Shown: in pieces, positions 33,356-42,704 of the stretch
Position numbering within the stretch: position 1 is the stretch's first letter
Layout: every line of letters begins with the position of its first letter
Origin: Hyphomicrobiales bacterium
GTDB lineage: Bacteria > Pseudomonadota > Alphaproteobacteria > Rhizobiales > Aestuariivirgaceae
DNA length: 56,732 bases
Assembly: GCA_016185245.1 (NCBI GenBank)
Contig: JACPNZ010000050.1
Coordinates: 1-56,732 of the forward strand
Reading direction: 5' to 3'
Program-made: the position numbers and the translations under genes
The notes under the pieces: model-generated
Databases searched by the model: none
Told to the model about the DNA's origin: nothing
What the model saw: the letters and a program-made list of their open reading frames with translations, nothing else

Positions 33356-34144
33356 TCAGTTGCTAGCAACCGGCGCCAGGAAGATGAAGCCCTGGGCCTC
33401 GAAGATCGCCTTGGCCTTCGGCGATTGCAGGAATTTCTCGAAGCCGGCGGCGTCGGGGCTTGTCGAGGCGGCGACGATAGCCACGGGATAGACGATGGGC
33501 GGATGGGAATTTGGCGGGAAGGTGCCGACGATCTTGACGGCGGGCTCGGCTCTAGCATCGGTGGCATAGACAATGCCGAGGGCCGCCTCGCCGGTGGCGA
33601 CCAGCTTGAGAGCGGCACGGACGTTCTCGGCCTGGGCGATCCGGCTTTCGACCGACGGCCACACGCCGAGGCTCGCGAGTGCCGCCTTGCCGTATTTGCC
33701 GGCGGGGACCGCTTTCACGTCGGCCATCGCCAGCCTGCCGCCGCCGATGAGGGCAGCGAGTGGAAAGCCGGCGGCGATCGTGGTTTCGACCTTCGAGTCC
33801 TTCGGTGCCACCAGCACGATCTCGTTGCCGAGAAGGTCTACTTCGCTGCCGTCCTTCAGCAGTTTCCTGTCGGCGAGATAGTTCAGCCAGTCGCGGTCGG
33901 CGGAGATGAAAATATCGGCTGGAGCCCCCGCCTCGATCTGCTTGGCCAGCGCTGAGCTTGCCGCGTAGGAGATCGAGACTTCCCTGGAAGTTTCGGCCGT
34001 CCAGGCGGCAGCCACGGCATCGAGGGCAGTCTTGAGGCTGGCGGCCGCGAACACCGTGAGACGCTCGGCGGCACCGGCAGTTGATACAGCCGACGCCATG
34101 GCCGCCGCCACGATCCCGAACACGAATTGCCTGCGCCCCGGCAC
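33356..34144 (-). CDS. modA: Molybdate-binding periplasmic protein ModA
   Basis: The 262-residue protein has an N-terminal signal (MPGRRQFVFGIVAAAMASAV, cleavage near GAA-ER). ModA blocks follow: LTVFAAASLKTALDAVAAAW, SYAASSALAKQIEAGAPADI and FISADRDWLNYLADR. The conserved Ser in AAASL and SSALA would contact molybdate oxygens. GGGAGA precedes ATG 34144, and a ModE-type inverted repeat lies 15 bp upstream of the ATG, so repression when molybdate is plentiful is likely. Confidence 0.94.
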   Translation of the reverse strand: MPGRRQFVFGIVAAAMASAVSTAGAAERLTVFAAASLKTALDAVAAAWTAETSREVSISYAASSALAKQIEAGAPADIFISADRDWLNYLADRKLLKDGSEVDLLGNEIVLVAPKDSKVETTIAAGFPLAALIGGGRLAMADVKAVPAGKYGKAALASLGVWPSVESRIAQAENVRAALKLVATGEAALGIVYATDARAEPAVKIVGTFPPNSHPPIVYPVAIVAASTSPDAAGFEKFLQSPKAKAIFEAQGFIFLAPVASN

Positions 34145-34158
34145 ATGGCTCTCCCTTC

Positions 34159-34180
34159 GTTATAGCCAAACGACTATAAC
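34159..34180. promoter_or_regulatory. ModE-type operator upstream of modABC
   Basis: GTTATAG (34159-34165) and CTATAAC (34174-34180) form a perfect 7-bp inverted repeat with an 8-bp spacer. This resembles ModE boxes, which are palindromes with TAT-rich half sites ending in AAC. It lies 15 bp before the modA start, where binding would block transcription. Supported by the modE gene in the same cluster. Confidence 0.72.
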
Positions 34181-34220
34181 ACTTGCCACAACCTGGCAAG
34201 AGGCGGCCCGGGCTGAGGAG

Positions 34221-34943
34221 TTACAGCTCGCCGCCGAGATAGAGGCGCTGCACCCGGTCGTCCTTGAGGAGATCGGCGGAATTGCCGGAAAGTGCGATGG
34301 CCCCGGTGGTAAGCGCATAGGCGCGCTGCGAAATCCTGAGCGCCATGCGGGAATTCTGTTCGACCAGCAGCACGCTCACCCTTTCGTCGCGGTTGATTGC
34401 GACAATCGAGCGGGCGATGTCCTGGACGAGCTTCGGCGCCACGCCTAGCGAGGGCTCGTCGAGAAGAAGAAGCTTGGGCTTGGCCATCAGCGCCCGGCCG
34501 ATCACCAGCATCTGCTGTTCGCCGCCGCTCATGGTTCCCGCCGCCTGGGAGAAACGCTCCTTGAGGCGCGGGAAGCGGCCGAGCACCATTTCCAGCGAAC
34601 CGGCGATCTCCGCCTTGTCGCTGCGGGTAAAGGCCCCCATCAGCAGATTGTCCCTGACCGTCATGTAGGGGAAAACGCGGCGTCCTTCCGGCACCATGGC
34701 GATGCCGGCCTTGACGATGGCCGAGGGGTCGAGGCCGTCGATCCTCTTGCCCTCATAGTGGATTTCGCCCGAGCGGATTTTGCGCAAGCCGGTGATGGCC
34801 CGCAGGATCGACGACTTGCCCGCCCCGTTGGCGCCGATCAGCGCCACCGTCTCGCCTTCACTGACGGTGAGCGATACGCCCTTCAGGGCATAGACATGGT
34901 CGTAGTAGAGTTCGACGTTAGCGAAGTTGAGGATCTCGCCCAT
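34221..34943 (-). CDS. Branched-chain amino acid type ABC ATPase (LivF)
   Basis: The 240-residue LivF-type ATPase has Walker A GANGAGKSS, signature MSGGEQQMLVIGRALM and Walker B LLLLDEPSLG. The tail GNSADLLKDDRVQRLYLGGE is the usual LivF ending. It is last of five same-strand genes (SBP, LivH, LivM, LivG, LivF). Substrate is not necessarily leucine; the neighbouring racemase-like gene suggests a hydantoin, ureide or amino-acid derivative. Confidence 0.9.
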   Translation of the reverse strand: MGEILNFANVELYYDHVYALKGVSLTVSEGETVALIGANGAGKSSILRAITGLRKIRSGEIHYEGKRIDGLDPSAIVKAGIAMVPEGRRVFPYMTVRDNLLMGAFTRSDKAEIAGSLEMVLGRFPRLKERFSQAAGTMSGGEQQMLVIGRALMAKPKLLLLDEPSLGVAPKLVQDIARSIVAINRDERVSVLLVEQNSRMALRISQRAYALTTGAIALSGNSADLLKDDRVQRLYLGGEL

Positions 34944-34946
34944 GAT

Positions 34947-35726
34947 CTACAGCCCGATCGCTTCGTCTTCGCTGCCGAGATAGGCCTCGATCACGCGCGC
35001 GTTGCTTTGAATTTCAGCGGGCGTTCCCTCGGCGATCATTTCGCCGAAGTTGAGCACCACGATACGGTCGGAGATTTTCATCACCGCCGGCATGTCGTGC
35101 TCGACCAGCAAGACCGTGAGCCCACGGTCGCGCAGGCTCCTGACCATGGCCACCGCCTTCATGGTCTCGTCGTGGTTCATGCCGGCGAAGGGCTCGTCGA
35201 GGAGCAGGATCGAGGGATTGGTGGCCAGGCCGATGGCGATTCCCAGGGCGCGCAAATGGCCGTGCGGCAGATTGCGGGCGATCTCGCCCGACTGCGGCGC
35301 GAGGCCAAGGAACGCCAGGATCTCGTCGGCCGACTGGCCGAAGATATTCTCGTCCTGCCGGGCCAATGCCGAGCCGAGGAAGAAGCCGAAGAGATTGGCC
35401 CGCGAGCGCAGGTGATGGGCGATGATCACGTTGTCGCGCACCGTCATGTTCCTGAAAATGGTGGTTTCCTGGAAGGTGCGGACGACGCCCCGGCGGGCGA
35501 CGATGTGCGGCGCCAGGTTGGAGATGCGCTGGCCCTTGAAGCGGACCTCGCCGGCACTGGGCTTGAGAAACGAGGAAATCAGCTTGAACAGGGTCGATTT
35601 GCCGGCCCCGTTGGGGCCGATCACCGACAGGATCTCGCGGTCGCGCACATCGAAAGTCACGTTGTTGACGGCAACGAGTCCGCCGAAGCGCTTGGTGATG
35701 CCGGAAATTTCCAGAAGCTCCGCCAT
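34947..35726 (-). CDS. Branched-chain amino acid type ABC ATPase (LivG)
   Basis: The 259-residue LivG-type ATPase has Walker A GPNGAGKST and Walker B SILLLDEPFAGMN. The signature region reads LPHGHLRALGIAIGLA, where most LivG proteins have L(S/A)YGxQRxLEIA. The usual Gln after His/Gln is Leu here, an unusual change at a residue involved in nucleotide contact. Everything else, including the long LivG insert after Walker A, looks normal. It is separated from livF-like and livM-like genes by 2-3 bp. Confidence 0.9.
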   Translation of the reverse strand: MAELLEISGITKRFGGLVAVNNVTFDVRDREILSVIGPNGAGKSTLFKLISSFLKPSAGEVRFKGQRISNLAPHIVARRGVVRTFQETTIFRNMTVRDNVIIAHHLRSRANLFGFFLGSALARQDENIFGQSADEILAFLGLAPQSGEIARNLPHGHLRALGIAIGLATNPSILLLDEPFAGMNHDETMKAVAMVRSLRDRGLTVLLVEHDMPAVMKISDRIVVLNFGEMIAEGTPAEIQSNARVIEAYLGSEDEAIGL

Positions 35727-35728
35727 GG

Positions 35729-36709
35729 TTAAACCTTCCGCCGCAAAATCAAGCCGAGGCTAAGGAGGCCGTTGGGCAGGACCAATATGAGCACGATCAT
35801 CACGCTGGAGTAGATCAGCAGCTGGAACCGGCCAGCTTCGAACAGCAGGTCCCAGCCGAAATAGAGAACCAGAGTGCCAAGCATCGGCCCGAACACATAG
35901 CCGAGGCCGCCGAGGAAGCAGTTGAGCATGAAGTTGACCGAGTCGGTCACCGTGAAGCTCGACGGATAGATCGACTGCGATATGGCCACGAAGATGACGC
36001 CGCCGACGCCGCCGAGAAACGACGAGATGGCATAGGCGATGAGGCGCAGATAGACGATGTTGACGCCGATCGAGGACGCGAGCTCCTCGTTCTGCTGCAA
36101 CGACTGGCACAGCCGGCCGATGCGCGAATGCACGATCCGGTACATGGCGGCGAAACACAGCACCATCAGGGTGACAGCGAGCAGGTAGAAGGCCAGCCGC
36201 GGATTTTCCAAGCTGGCGAAGTCGGGAATAATTGTGAGACCGAAGATCGACACGGCACCCGGCAGCGGAATGCTGGTCATGCCGGTAGCCCCGCCGGTAA
36301 CCGGCAAAGCCAGCGCCAGAAGCCGGGCCACCTCGGTGAATACCAGCGTCACCATGGCGAAATAGACCCCGCGCAGCCGGAGGATCGGCAGGCCCACCAG
36401 AATGCTGACCCCGGCGCACAACAGGCCGGCGGCCGGAATGGTCAGCCAGAACGACCAGCCATAGTCGACGACCAGGATCGCCGAGGCATAGCCGCCGAGC
36501 AGCGAATAGGCGCCCTGACCGATGTTGATGCGGCCGATGTAGAAGGTGAGCCAGACCCCGGCGCTGGCGATGCTGAGCAGGGCAACGGAGGTGAGGGTGT
36601 AGTAAAAGTCTGTACGTCCGGTGACGGTGATCATCACCGGCACGGCCACGAAGACGGCGAAGAGAAACACCACCACCGAGAGTATCTTGACTGGCGGGCT
36701 CATGGGCAA
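35729..36709 (-). CDS. Branched-chain amino acid type ABC permease (LivM)
   Basis: The 326-residue inner-membrane protein has eight to ten hydrophobic segments. GAYSLLGGYASAILVVDYGW, LPILRLRGVYFAMVTLVFTE and SRIGRLCQSLQQNEELASSI (the EAA-like loop) are typical LivM. FLGGLGYVFGPMLGTLVLYF near the end is also standard. It ends 2 bp before the LivG gene and starts 1 bp after the LivH gene stop, so the genes are tightly coupled. Confidence 0.9.
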   Translation of the reverse strand: MPMSPPVKILSVVVFLFAVFVAVPVMITVTGRTDFYYTLTSVALLSIASAGVWLTFYIGRINIGQGAYSLLGGYASAILVVDYGWSFWLTIPAAGLLCAGVSILVGLPILRLRGVYFAMVTLVFTEVARLLALALPVTGGATGMTSIPLPGAVSIFGLTIIPDFASLENPRLAFYLLAVTLMVLCFAAMYRIVHSRIGRLCQSLQQNEELASSIGVNIVYLRLIAYAISSFLGGVGGVIFVAISQSIYPSSFTVTDSVNFMLNCFLGGLGYVFGPMLGTLVLYFGWDLLFEAGRFQLLIYSSVMIVLILVLPNGLLSLGLILRRKV

Positions 36710-36710
36710 C

Positions 36711-37577
36711 TCAACCCCACGGCTTGCCCATCAGGCCATTGGGCCGGATGCTGAGAAACACCATGAGGGCGGCGAAGATCACCAGATAGGTGACATCGCC
36801 AAATTCGCGCAGCACCGTGAGGCCGACCGACTCCAGCATGCCGAGGATGAAGCCGCCGGCAATGGCGCCGCCCACCACGCCGGCGCCGCCGATCATCACC
36901 ATCAAGAAGGCCTTGATCGAAATGGGGCCGCCGATGCCGCTATTGATGCCGGTGATGGCGACCAGGAGACCGCCGACGATCCCTGCCAGCATGGCGCCGA
37001 GGGCGAAGCCGATCATGGTATAGCGGTCGACTTCGACCCCCATCAGTTGGGCCGCCACCCGGTCCTGGGCCAGCGCCCGCATCGCCCGCCCAGGCCGGCT
37101 GTATTTCATATAGAGGATGAAGCCGGCGATGAAGGCGATGGCGAGGATGCCGACCACCATCCGGTCATAGGGCATGATCAGGTTGCCGTCGTTGTAGACG
37201 CCCTTGACGATCTTCGGTACGCCGCGCTGCTTTTCGCCGAACAGCAGAAGGATCACGGCATCGAGGAAGAAGGCCGTCGCCGCCGCCAGCAGCATGGTGC
37301 TTTCCTCGCGCAGGCTTCGCTTGATCACCGTGCGAAAGAGAAACCGCTCGAACAGCGCCCCGACGATGGCGAGCGTAACCCCCGAGGAGATCAACGCCAC
37401 GACGAAGGGCAGGCCGAGCTTGCCGTAAATCGTGTAGCTGATAAAGCCGCCCAGCACATACATCTGGCCATGGGCGAAGTTCAGCACGTTCATCAGGGCG
37501 AAGATCAGCGTCAAGCCGAGCGCGATCAATGCGTATTGGGCGCCAAGATAAAATCCGTTGACGATGACCTGTTCCAT
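36711..37577 (-). CDS. Branched-chain amino acid type ABC permease (LivH)
   Basis: The 288-residue membrane protein begins MEQVIVNGFYLGAQYALIAL and continues GLTLIFALMNVLNFAHGQMY, the LivH N-terminal signature. The EAA-like loop SRPGRAMRALAQDRVAAQLM is present, and the C-terminal IRPNGLMGKPWG is typical. It lies 62 bp downstream of the binding-protein gene, room for an RNA processing or attenuation site often found after binding-protein genes. Confidence 0.9.
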   Translation of the reverse strand: MEQVIVNGFYLGAQYALIALGLTLIFALMNVLNFAHGQMYVLGGFISYTIYGKLGLPFVVALISSGVTLAIVGALFERFLFRTVIKRSLREESTMLLAAATAFFLDAVILLLFGEKQRGVPKIVKGVYNDGNLIMPYDRMVVGILAIAFIAGFILYMKYSRPGRAMRALAQDRVAAQLMGVEVDRYTMIGFALGAMLAGIVGGLLVAITGINSGIGGPISIKAFLMVMIGGAGVVGGAIAGGFILGMLESVGLTVLREFGDVTYLVIFAALMVFLSIRPNGLMGKPWG

Positions 37578-37639
37578 GGCTGCACCGATGAGCGGGGCCC
37601 GGACCGCGCCGGGCCCCTGTTGATGCCGCTTGCCGGCGC

Positions 37640-38833
37640 CTAGTCGACGGTTCCGACGAACAGCGTCTCGAACTTGCCGTCCTTGTAGACGTTGACGACC
37701 ATCGGCACCGCGACCTGGCGCTTCTGGCCGAACGACGTGGTGCCGACATAGGAAAGCTTGGCGTCGCCCTTCATGTAGGGGTTGGCGGCCGAGAAGCTGT
37801 CCATGGTCTTCTTGAACGCCTCGACATCGTTGATCGCCGCCGGATCGGCCTTCAGCGTCTCGATGATGTATTCGAGCGCGTAAACCTTGGTATTCGACTC
37901 GTCGTTGTATTCGCCGAACATCTTGGTGTAGCGGTCGACGAATTCCTTCATCGTGTCGGAAGCGATCTCCGGTGTTGAAGCACCGCCCACCGAGATGAAG
38001 CCGTTGGCCAGTTCACCGGCACCTTCCTCGAGCACCTTGGCATCCTGGGCCGTCTCGGTGGAGATGAGACCCGTATAACCCAATTCGCGGGCCGCCCGGA
38101 TGAGCAGCGGCGCGTTGGCCGGAGCCACGCCCGAAAGCACCAGCAGGTCGGGTTTCAACTGCACGATCGGCGTCAGCACCGGGGTGAAGTCGCGCGTGTC
38201 GTTCTGGTAGGTGTCCTTGTCGGCCACCACCTCGAGTCCCAGGGCCTTGGCGGCGGCAACCCCGCCGTCGCGCTGGCTCAGCGGATCGGACTCGTTGGCG
38301 GCGACGAAGGCGACTTTCTTGACGCCCTTGTTTTCCTTGAGATACTTGTAGATCGCCGGGCCCGACTGATAGTTGGCGATCATGCCGAGCACGGCATTGG
38401 AGGCGGGCTTGGTGTAGAGCGACTTGGGGAAGGCGTAGGGGAAGTAGATGATGCCGTTTTTCTCGGCGACCGGGCGCACGGCGGCCGCACCGTCGTCGAC
38501 ATTGGGTCCGACGACATAGCGGATGCCCGCCTGGGCCATCTTTTCCATGCCTTCGATGGCCCGCTTCGGGTCCTTCTGGTCGTCGAAGGTGACGATCTCG
38601 ATGTCGTAGGTCTTGTCGCCGATCTTGACGCCGCCGGTCTCGTTCAGCCAGGCGGCGCGCGTCTGCATGGAGCGGACGTTGGACGTGCCCCAGGCGGCGG
38701 CGGGGCCGCTGGTGACGCCGACAAATCCGATTTTCAGCTTTTCGTTGGCGAGCGCCGGCGAGGCGACGGCCACCGCCATGATGGCAACGGCGCCCAAGAG
38801 GGCCCGGCGGCTAAGCGATGAAATGAGGGTCAT
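37640..38833 (-). CDS. Branched-chain amino acid type ABC substrate-binding protein
   Basis: The 397-residue periplasmic binding protein has a signal peptide (MTLISSLSRRALLGAVAIMA, cleavage about PALA-NE). A type I binding fold follows (KIGFVGVTSGPAAAWGTSNV; YVVGPNVDDGAAAVRPVAEK; VAFVAANESDPLSQRDGGVA). ATG 38833 is preceded by AGGAGA; the longer frame to 38911 has no ribosome site. It heads the transporter operon and diverges from the racemase gene across 203 bp containing a TGTATACA palindrome. The ligand cannot be deduced from sequence alone. Confidence 0.9.
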   Translation of the reverse strand: MTLISSLSRRALLGAVAIMAVAVASPALANEKLKIGFVGVTSGPAAAWGTSNVRSMQTRAAWLNETGGVKIGDKTYDIEIVTFDDQKDPKRAIEGMEKMAQAGIRYVVGPNVDDGAAAVRPVAEKNGIIYFPYAFPKSLYTKPASNAVLGMIANYQSGPAIYKYLKENKGVKKVAFVAANESDPLSQRDGGVAAAKALGLEVVADKDTYQNDTRDFTPVLTPIVQLKPDLLVLSGVAPANAPLLIRAARELGYTGLISTETAQDAKVLEEGAGELANGFISVGGASTPEIASDTMKEFVDRYTKMFGEYNDESNTKVYALEYIIETLKADPAAINDVEAFKKTMDSFSAANPYMKGDAKLSYVGTTSFGQKRQVAVPMVVNVYKDGKFETLFVGTVD

Positions 38834-38967
38834 TGTGGTCTCCTGGTGATTTGCGTTCTTCCCGACTGCAAGGACGGGCCGGCCGCTGCGAGCGCGGCTT
38901 CTGTGTGTCATCCGTCAATTTCTAGGATGGACGGATTTCCAAATTTATGCAATAGAAAAAACAACTG

Positions 38968-38975
38968 TGTATACA
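38968..38975. promoter_or_regulatory. TGTATACA palindrome, candidate GntR operator
   Basis: A perfect 8-bp palindrome lies between the divergent transporter and racemase genes, in an A/T-rich stretch. FCD/FadR-type GntR regulators often bind short boxes of the form TGTATACA, and such a regulator is encoded at 39782-40513. The link is inference; a single short palindrome can occur by chance. Confidence 0.4.
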
Positions 38976-39036
38976 AATCCTGTTTTTCAGGCAAAGCTTG
39001 CCGCAAAAATAGGCCGGGCAAAGCTCAGAGGGTTTC

Positions 39037-39798
39037 ATGCGGATAAGGGTCATCAATCCCAATACCACCCAGTCGATGACAGAGACGATCGCCGCCGCGG
39101 CCCGGGCCGTCGCCAGCCCCGGCACCGAGATCGTCGCGGCCACTTCGCGCTCGGGTGCGGCCTCGATCGAGGGCCACTATGACGAAGCCATGAGTGTCCT
39201 GGGCCTCATCGACGAGATCAACGACGGTCCACCCTGCGATGCCCATGTCATCGCCTGTTTCGGCGATCCCGGCCTGCTTGCCGCCCGCGAGGTGACCGCC
39301 GCACCGGTCATCGGCATTGCCGAGGCGGCGATGCATGCGGCAAGTTTCGTGGCCACCGGCTTTTCGGTCGTCACCACGCTCGAACGTACCCGCGTCATCG
39401 CCGAGCATCTCGTCCACAACTATGGCATGGAACGCCACTGCCGGCGGGTGCGTGCCACCGACATTCCCGTGCTGGAGCTGGAAGATCCGCTCTCCAACGC
39501 CCGCGCCACGATTCTTGAGGAGTGCGAGAAGGCAATTTCCGAGGACAAGGCCGGCGCCATCGTGCTGGGTTGCGCCGGCATGGCCGATCTCGCCCAGTTT
39601 CTCGAGCGCAGGCTCGGCGTGCCGGTGATCGACGGCGTGGCGGCGGCGGTGAAGTTCGCCGAGGCCCTGGTGGGCATGGGGCTCAGCACCAGCAAGCGCG
39701 GCGATCTGGCATTTCCGTTGCCCAAACTCTATCGCGGCAAGCTCGCCGACTACGCTCCTACCGATCGCTCGATCACCCCCTCTAGACAGCGGGCTTGA
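39037..39798 (+). CDS. Asp/Glu/hydantoin racemase family protein (HyuE/allantoin racemase-like)
   Basis: The 253-residue protein begins MRIRVINPNTTQSMTETIAA, the hallmark of hydantoin and allantoin racemases. The two catalytic Cys are present: C74 in IACFGDPGL and C179 in VLGCAGM, the pair used for proton transfer in cofactor-independent racemases. Length is normal. It diverges from a Liv-type transporter and converges with a GntR regulator (17-bp overlap). The likely substrate is a 5-substituted hydantoin or allantoin. No hydantoinase lies in the window, so the step after racemisation must be encoded elsewhere. Confidence 0.85.
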   Translation: MRIRVINPNTTQSMTETIAAAARAVASPGTEIVAATSRSGAASIEGHYDEAMSVLGLIDEINDGPPCDAHVIACFGDPGLLAAREVTAAPVIGIAEAAMHAASFVATGFSVVTTLERTRVIAEHLVHNYGMERHCRRVRATDIPVLELEDPLSNARATILEECEKAISEDKAGAIVLGCAGMADLAQFLERRLGVPVIDGVAAAVKFAEALVGMGLSTSKRGDLAFPLPKLYRGKLADYAPTDRSITPSRQRA

Positions 39799-40513
39799 AC
39801 AGGGACTTGAAATCGACCCGCGCGTGCTGGTCGGACAGTTCGATCTGGGCTTCGATATGCTGCAGGTGGTGCACCATGTACTGCACCGCCTTTTTGGCGT
39901 CGCGCCGCTTGATTGCCTGGGCGATCTCGAGGTGCTCGCCGTGCGAGCAGGAAACCGCGCCGGGCGATTCGTAAAGCGCAATGATCAGCGAGGTGCGCGA
40001 TACGAGCTCAGTGAGGAAGCCGGCGAGCACGGCATTGCCCGCCAGCATCGCAAGCTGCCGGTGAAAATCGCCGGAGAGCTTCACCCGCCCCTGCTTGTTG
40101 CCGCTTTCGAAGGCCAGGCGTTCGGTCTTGGCGAGTTTGAGAAGCTTGCCGATCCCCTCGTCGCTGGCGCCCGCCACCACCCGCTCGACCAGGACGCTTT
40201 CGATGGCCCGGCGCGCATCGAAGACCTCGCGGGCCTCCTCGGCCGACGGCTTGGCCACCGAGGCGCCCTTGTTGGGCACCAGATCGACGAGGCGCGCATG
40301 GGCGAGCTTCTGCAATACCTTGCGGATCACCGTGCGGCTGACGCCGAAAGCCGTGGCCAGCTCCTCTTCCTGCAGCGCCGTTCCGGGCGCTATCTGGTGG
40401 TCGATAATGGCGGCGTAGATCTCGCGATAGATGCGCTCGTCCGACTGGCCGTGGCGCTTGGGCGCGGCTCCGCCGTTTGCGGATTGCTTTTCGACACTCG
40501 ACTTGCGCGCCAT
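39782..40513 (-). CDS. GntR family regulator, FCD (FadR) type
   Basis: The 243-residue regulator has an N-terminal winged helix (IYREIYAAIIDHQIAPGTAL; ATAFGVSRTVIRKVLQKLAH, about 28-85). An all-helical FCD effector domain follows, with metal-site residues in LSGDFHRQLAML and SHGEHLEIAQAI. ATG 40513 (MARKSSVEKQ) is preferred to an ATG 12 bp upstream. It lies 92 bp downstream of mtkB on the same strand and overlaps the end of the convergent racemase gene by 17 bp, so it could control the transporter/racemase pair, the mtk genes, or both. Confidence 0.86.
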   Translation of the reverse strand: MARKSSVEKQSANGGAAPKRHGQSDERIYREIYAAIIDHQIAPGTALQEEELATAFGVSRTVIRKVLQKLAHARLVDLVPNKGASVAKPSAEEAREVFDARRAIESVLVERVVAGASDEGIGKLLKLAKTERLAFESGNKQGRVKLSGDFHRQLAMLAGNAVLAGFLTELVSRTSLIIALYESPGAVSCSHGEHLEIAQAIKRRDAKKAVQYMVHHLQHIEAQIELSDQHARVDFKSLFKPAV

Positions 40514-40605
40514 GCTGCCAACCATCCCGGACCCGGAGATTTGCAGAATTGCCGCGTCAAGCCAACTGCAAACTGGACGGCGCAACCGGCGTCATGCCGC
40601 CGCTA

Positions 40606-41496
40606 TCAGGCGGCGCGGCGCAGGATCGTCTCGACGGTTACACCGATTTCCGCCGGTGTGGGGGCAATCGCCACGCCGACCTCGCGGAGGATTTCCACCT
40701 TTTCCGAGGCGCTCTCGCCGAAGGCCTGGATGATAGCGCCGGCATGGCCCATCTTGCGGCCCTTGGGAGCGGAGAGCCCGGCCACATAGGCGATGACCGG
40801 CTTCCTCATGTGATCGCGGATGAATTCGGCCGCTTCCGCTTCCTGCGGTCCGCCGATCTCGCCGATCATCACGACCGCCTCGGTTTGGGGATCGGCCTCG
40901 AAGAGTTCGAGGATGTCTCTGAAGGAGGAGCCGTTGATCGGATCGCCGCCGATGCCGACGCTGGTCGAGACGCCGACGCCGAGGTCCATCATCTGGGCTG
41001 CCGCCTCATAGCCAAGCGTGCCCGAGCGCCCGACGATGCCGACCTTGCCGGGAAGATAGATATTGCCTGGCATGATGCCGAGGAGCGCTTTGCCGGGCGA
41101 GATGACGCCGGCGCAGTTGGGGCCGATGAGGCACATGCGGTTTTCCGCCCGGTAGCGCCGCATGTAGCGCTTGACCTTGATCATGTCCTGGGCCGGAATG
41201 CCGTCGGTGATGGCGACACAGGTGCGGATGCCGGCATCGGCCGCCTCCATGATCGAATCGGCGGCAAAGGGCGGCGGCACAAAGACGATCGAGGCGGTGG
41301 CACCGGTTTTCTCGACCGCCTCCTTCATGGTGTCGAATACCGGGACGCCGTGCACCGACGAGTTGCCCTTGCCGGGAGTGACGCCGCCGACGATGTTGGT
41401 GCCGTAGTCGATCATTTCCTTGGCGTGGAACGAGCCGATCTTGCCGGTGATGCCCTGGACCAGAACGGCGGTGGCGCGGTCGAGAAGGATGGTCAT
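40606..41496 (-). CDS. mtkB: Malate-CoA ligase alpha subunit
   Basis: The 296-residue protein is of the succinyl-CoA synthetase alpha type, with CoA-binding [18 protein letters not shown] near 15. The phosphohistidine loop [12 protein letters not shown] is present near 243-254. Adjacency to sgaA and a start overlapping mtkA by 4 bp favour malate-CoA ligase (malate thiokinase) over succinyl-CoA synthetase. The enzyme makes malyl-CoA, which malyl-CoA lyase splits to glyoxylate and acetyl-CoA in the serine cycle. Confidence 0.85.
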   Translation of the reverse strand: MTILLDRATAVLVQGITGKIGSFHAKEMIDYGTNIVGGVTPGKGNSSVHGVPVFDTMKEAVEKTGATASIVFVPPPFAADSIMEAADAGIRTCVAITDGIPAQDMIKVKRYMRRYRAENRMCLIGPNCAGVISPGKALLGIMPGNIYLPGKVGIVGRSGTLGYEAAAQMMDLGVGVSTSVGIGGDPINGSSFRDILELFEADPQTEAVVMIGEIGGPQEAEAAEFIRDHMRKPVIAYVAGLSAPKGRKMGHAGAIIQAFGESASEKVEILREVGVAIAPTPAEIGVTVETILRRAA

Positions 41497-42692
41497 GCGT
41501 TCACCACGGCTTTGATATGGGAGGACTTGTCGTTCTTCCAGGCGGCGACGGTGCGGTTTGCCGCTTCGGCCAGCGTGTTGGCACGGATGATGGGAAGGCC
41601 GGAGCGGGCGAGGATCTTACGGCCCTCCTCCACATGGGTGCCGGCCAGGCGCACGATCACCGGCACTTTGACCGGATTTTTCTCAAGCGCCTGCACGACA
41701 CCCTCCGCCACCCAGTCGCAGCGGTTGATGCCGGCGAAGATGTTGACCAGGATCGCCTCGACATTGGCGTCCGAGGTCACGAGCTTGAAGGCCTTGGCGA
41801 CGCGCTCCGGTGTAGCACCTCCGCCGATGTCGAGGAAATTGGCGGGCTCGCCACCGGCCAGCTTGATCATGTCCATGGTCGCCATGGCGAGGCCGGCGCC
41901 ATTGACGATGCAGCCGATGTTGCCGGTCAAACCCACATAGGCAAGGCCGCGGTCGGCAGCACGGGTCTCTCGCGCGTCCTCCTGGGACTTGTCGCGGAGC
42001 TCGGCAATCGCCGGATGACGGAAGAGGGCATTGTCGTCGAAGGTCATCTTGGCGTCGAGGGCGATCACCTCGTCAGCATCGGTGACGATCAGCGGATTGA
42101 TCTCGACCATGGTGGCATCGAGTTCCTCGAAGGCCCGGTAGCAGCCCATGATGACACTGACCGCATGCTGGATCTGGGCCGGCGTCAGGCCGAGGGCGAA
42201 GGCGATCTCGCGGGCCTGGAAGGCCTGCATGCCGACGGCCGGCTCGACGCTGACCCGGATGATCGACTTCGGCTGCTCGACGGCAATGTCCTCGATCTCC
42301 ATGCCGCCGGCGGCGGAAGCGACCACCATGACCCGTTCGGATTTGCGATCAAGCACGAAGCCCAGATAGAGTTCGCGGGCGATCGACACCCCACCCTCGA
42401 CATAAAGCCGGTAGACGATCTTGCCGGCGGGCCCCGACTGGTGGGTCACCAGCTTCTTGCCGAGAAGCTCGTCGGCGGCATCGGAGACCTCGTCCTCGCT
42501 GCGGCACAGCCTGACGCCGCCCGCCTTGCCGCGGCCGCCGGTGTGGACCTGGGCCTTGACCACCCACAGCTTGCCGCCGATCTCGCGGGCCCGGTAGGCC
42601 GCCTGCTCGGGCGAGTAGGCGAGCGCGCCTTTAGGGATCGGCACGCCGAACTTGGCCAGGATTTCCTTGGCCTGATATTCGTGAATGTCCAT
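41493..42692 (-). CDS. mtkA: Malate-CoA ligase beta subunit
   Basis: The 399-residue ATP-grasp protein starts [35 protein letters not shown] and [20 protein letters not shown] are standard for succinyl/malyl-CoA ligase beta chains. [20 protein letters not shown] and [20 protein letters not shown] follow. The family resembles sucC, so assignment to malate depends on the sgaA neighbour and general resemblance to methylotroph MtkA. It lies 12 bp downstream of sgaA. Confidence 0.85.
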   Translation of the reverse strand: MDIHEYQAKEILAKFGVPIPKGALAYSPEQAAYRAREIGGKLWVVKAQVHTGGRGKAGGVRLCRSEDEVSDAADELLGKKLVTHQSGPAGKIVYRLYVEGGVSIARELYLGFVLDRKSERVMVVASAAGGMEIEDIAVEQPKSIIRVSVEPAVGMQAFQAREIAFALGLTPAQIQHAVSVIMGCYRAFEELDATMVEINPLIVTDADEVIALDAKMTFDDNALFRHPAIAELRDKSQEDARETRAADRGLAYVGLTGNIGCIVNGAGLAMATMDMIKLAGGEPANFLDIGGGATPERVAKAFKLVTSDANVEAILVNIFAGINRCDWVAEGVVQALEKNPVKVPVIVRLAGTHVEEGRKILARSGLPIIRANTLAEAANRTVAAWKNDKSSHIKAVVNA

Positions 42693-42704
42693 GGCTTTCC
42701 CCCC

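Noticed and set aside
34221-38833. The two Liv-type operons as a recent duplication
   Set aside because: The binding proteins, ATPase motifs and gene lengths differ too much; they are separate members of a large family.
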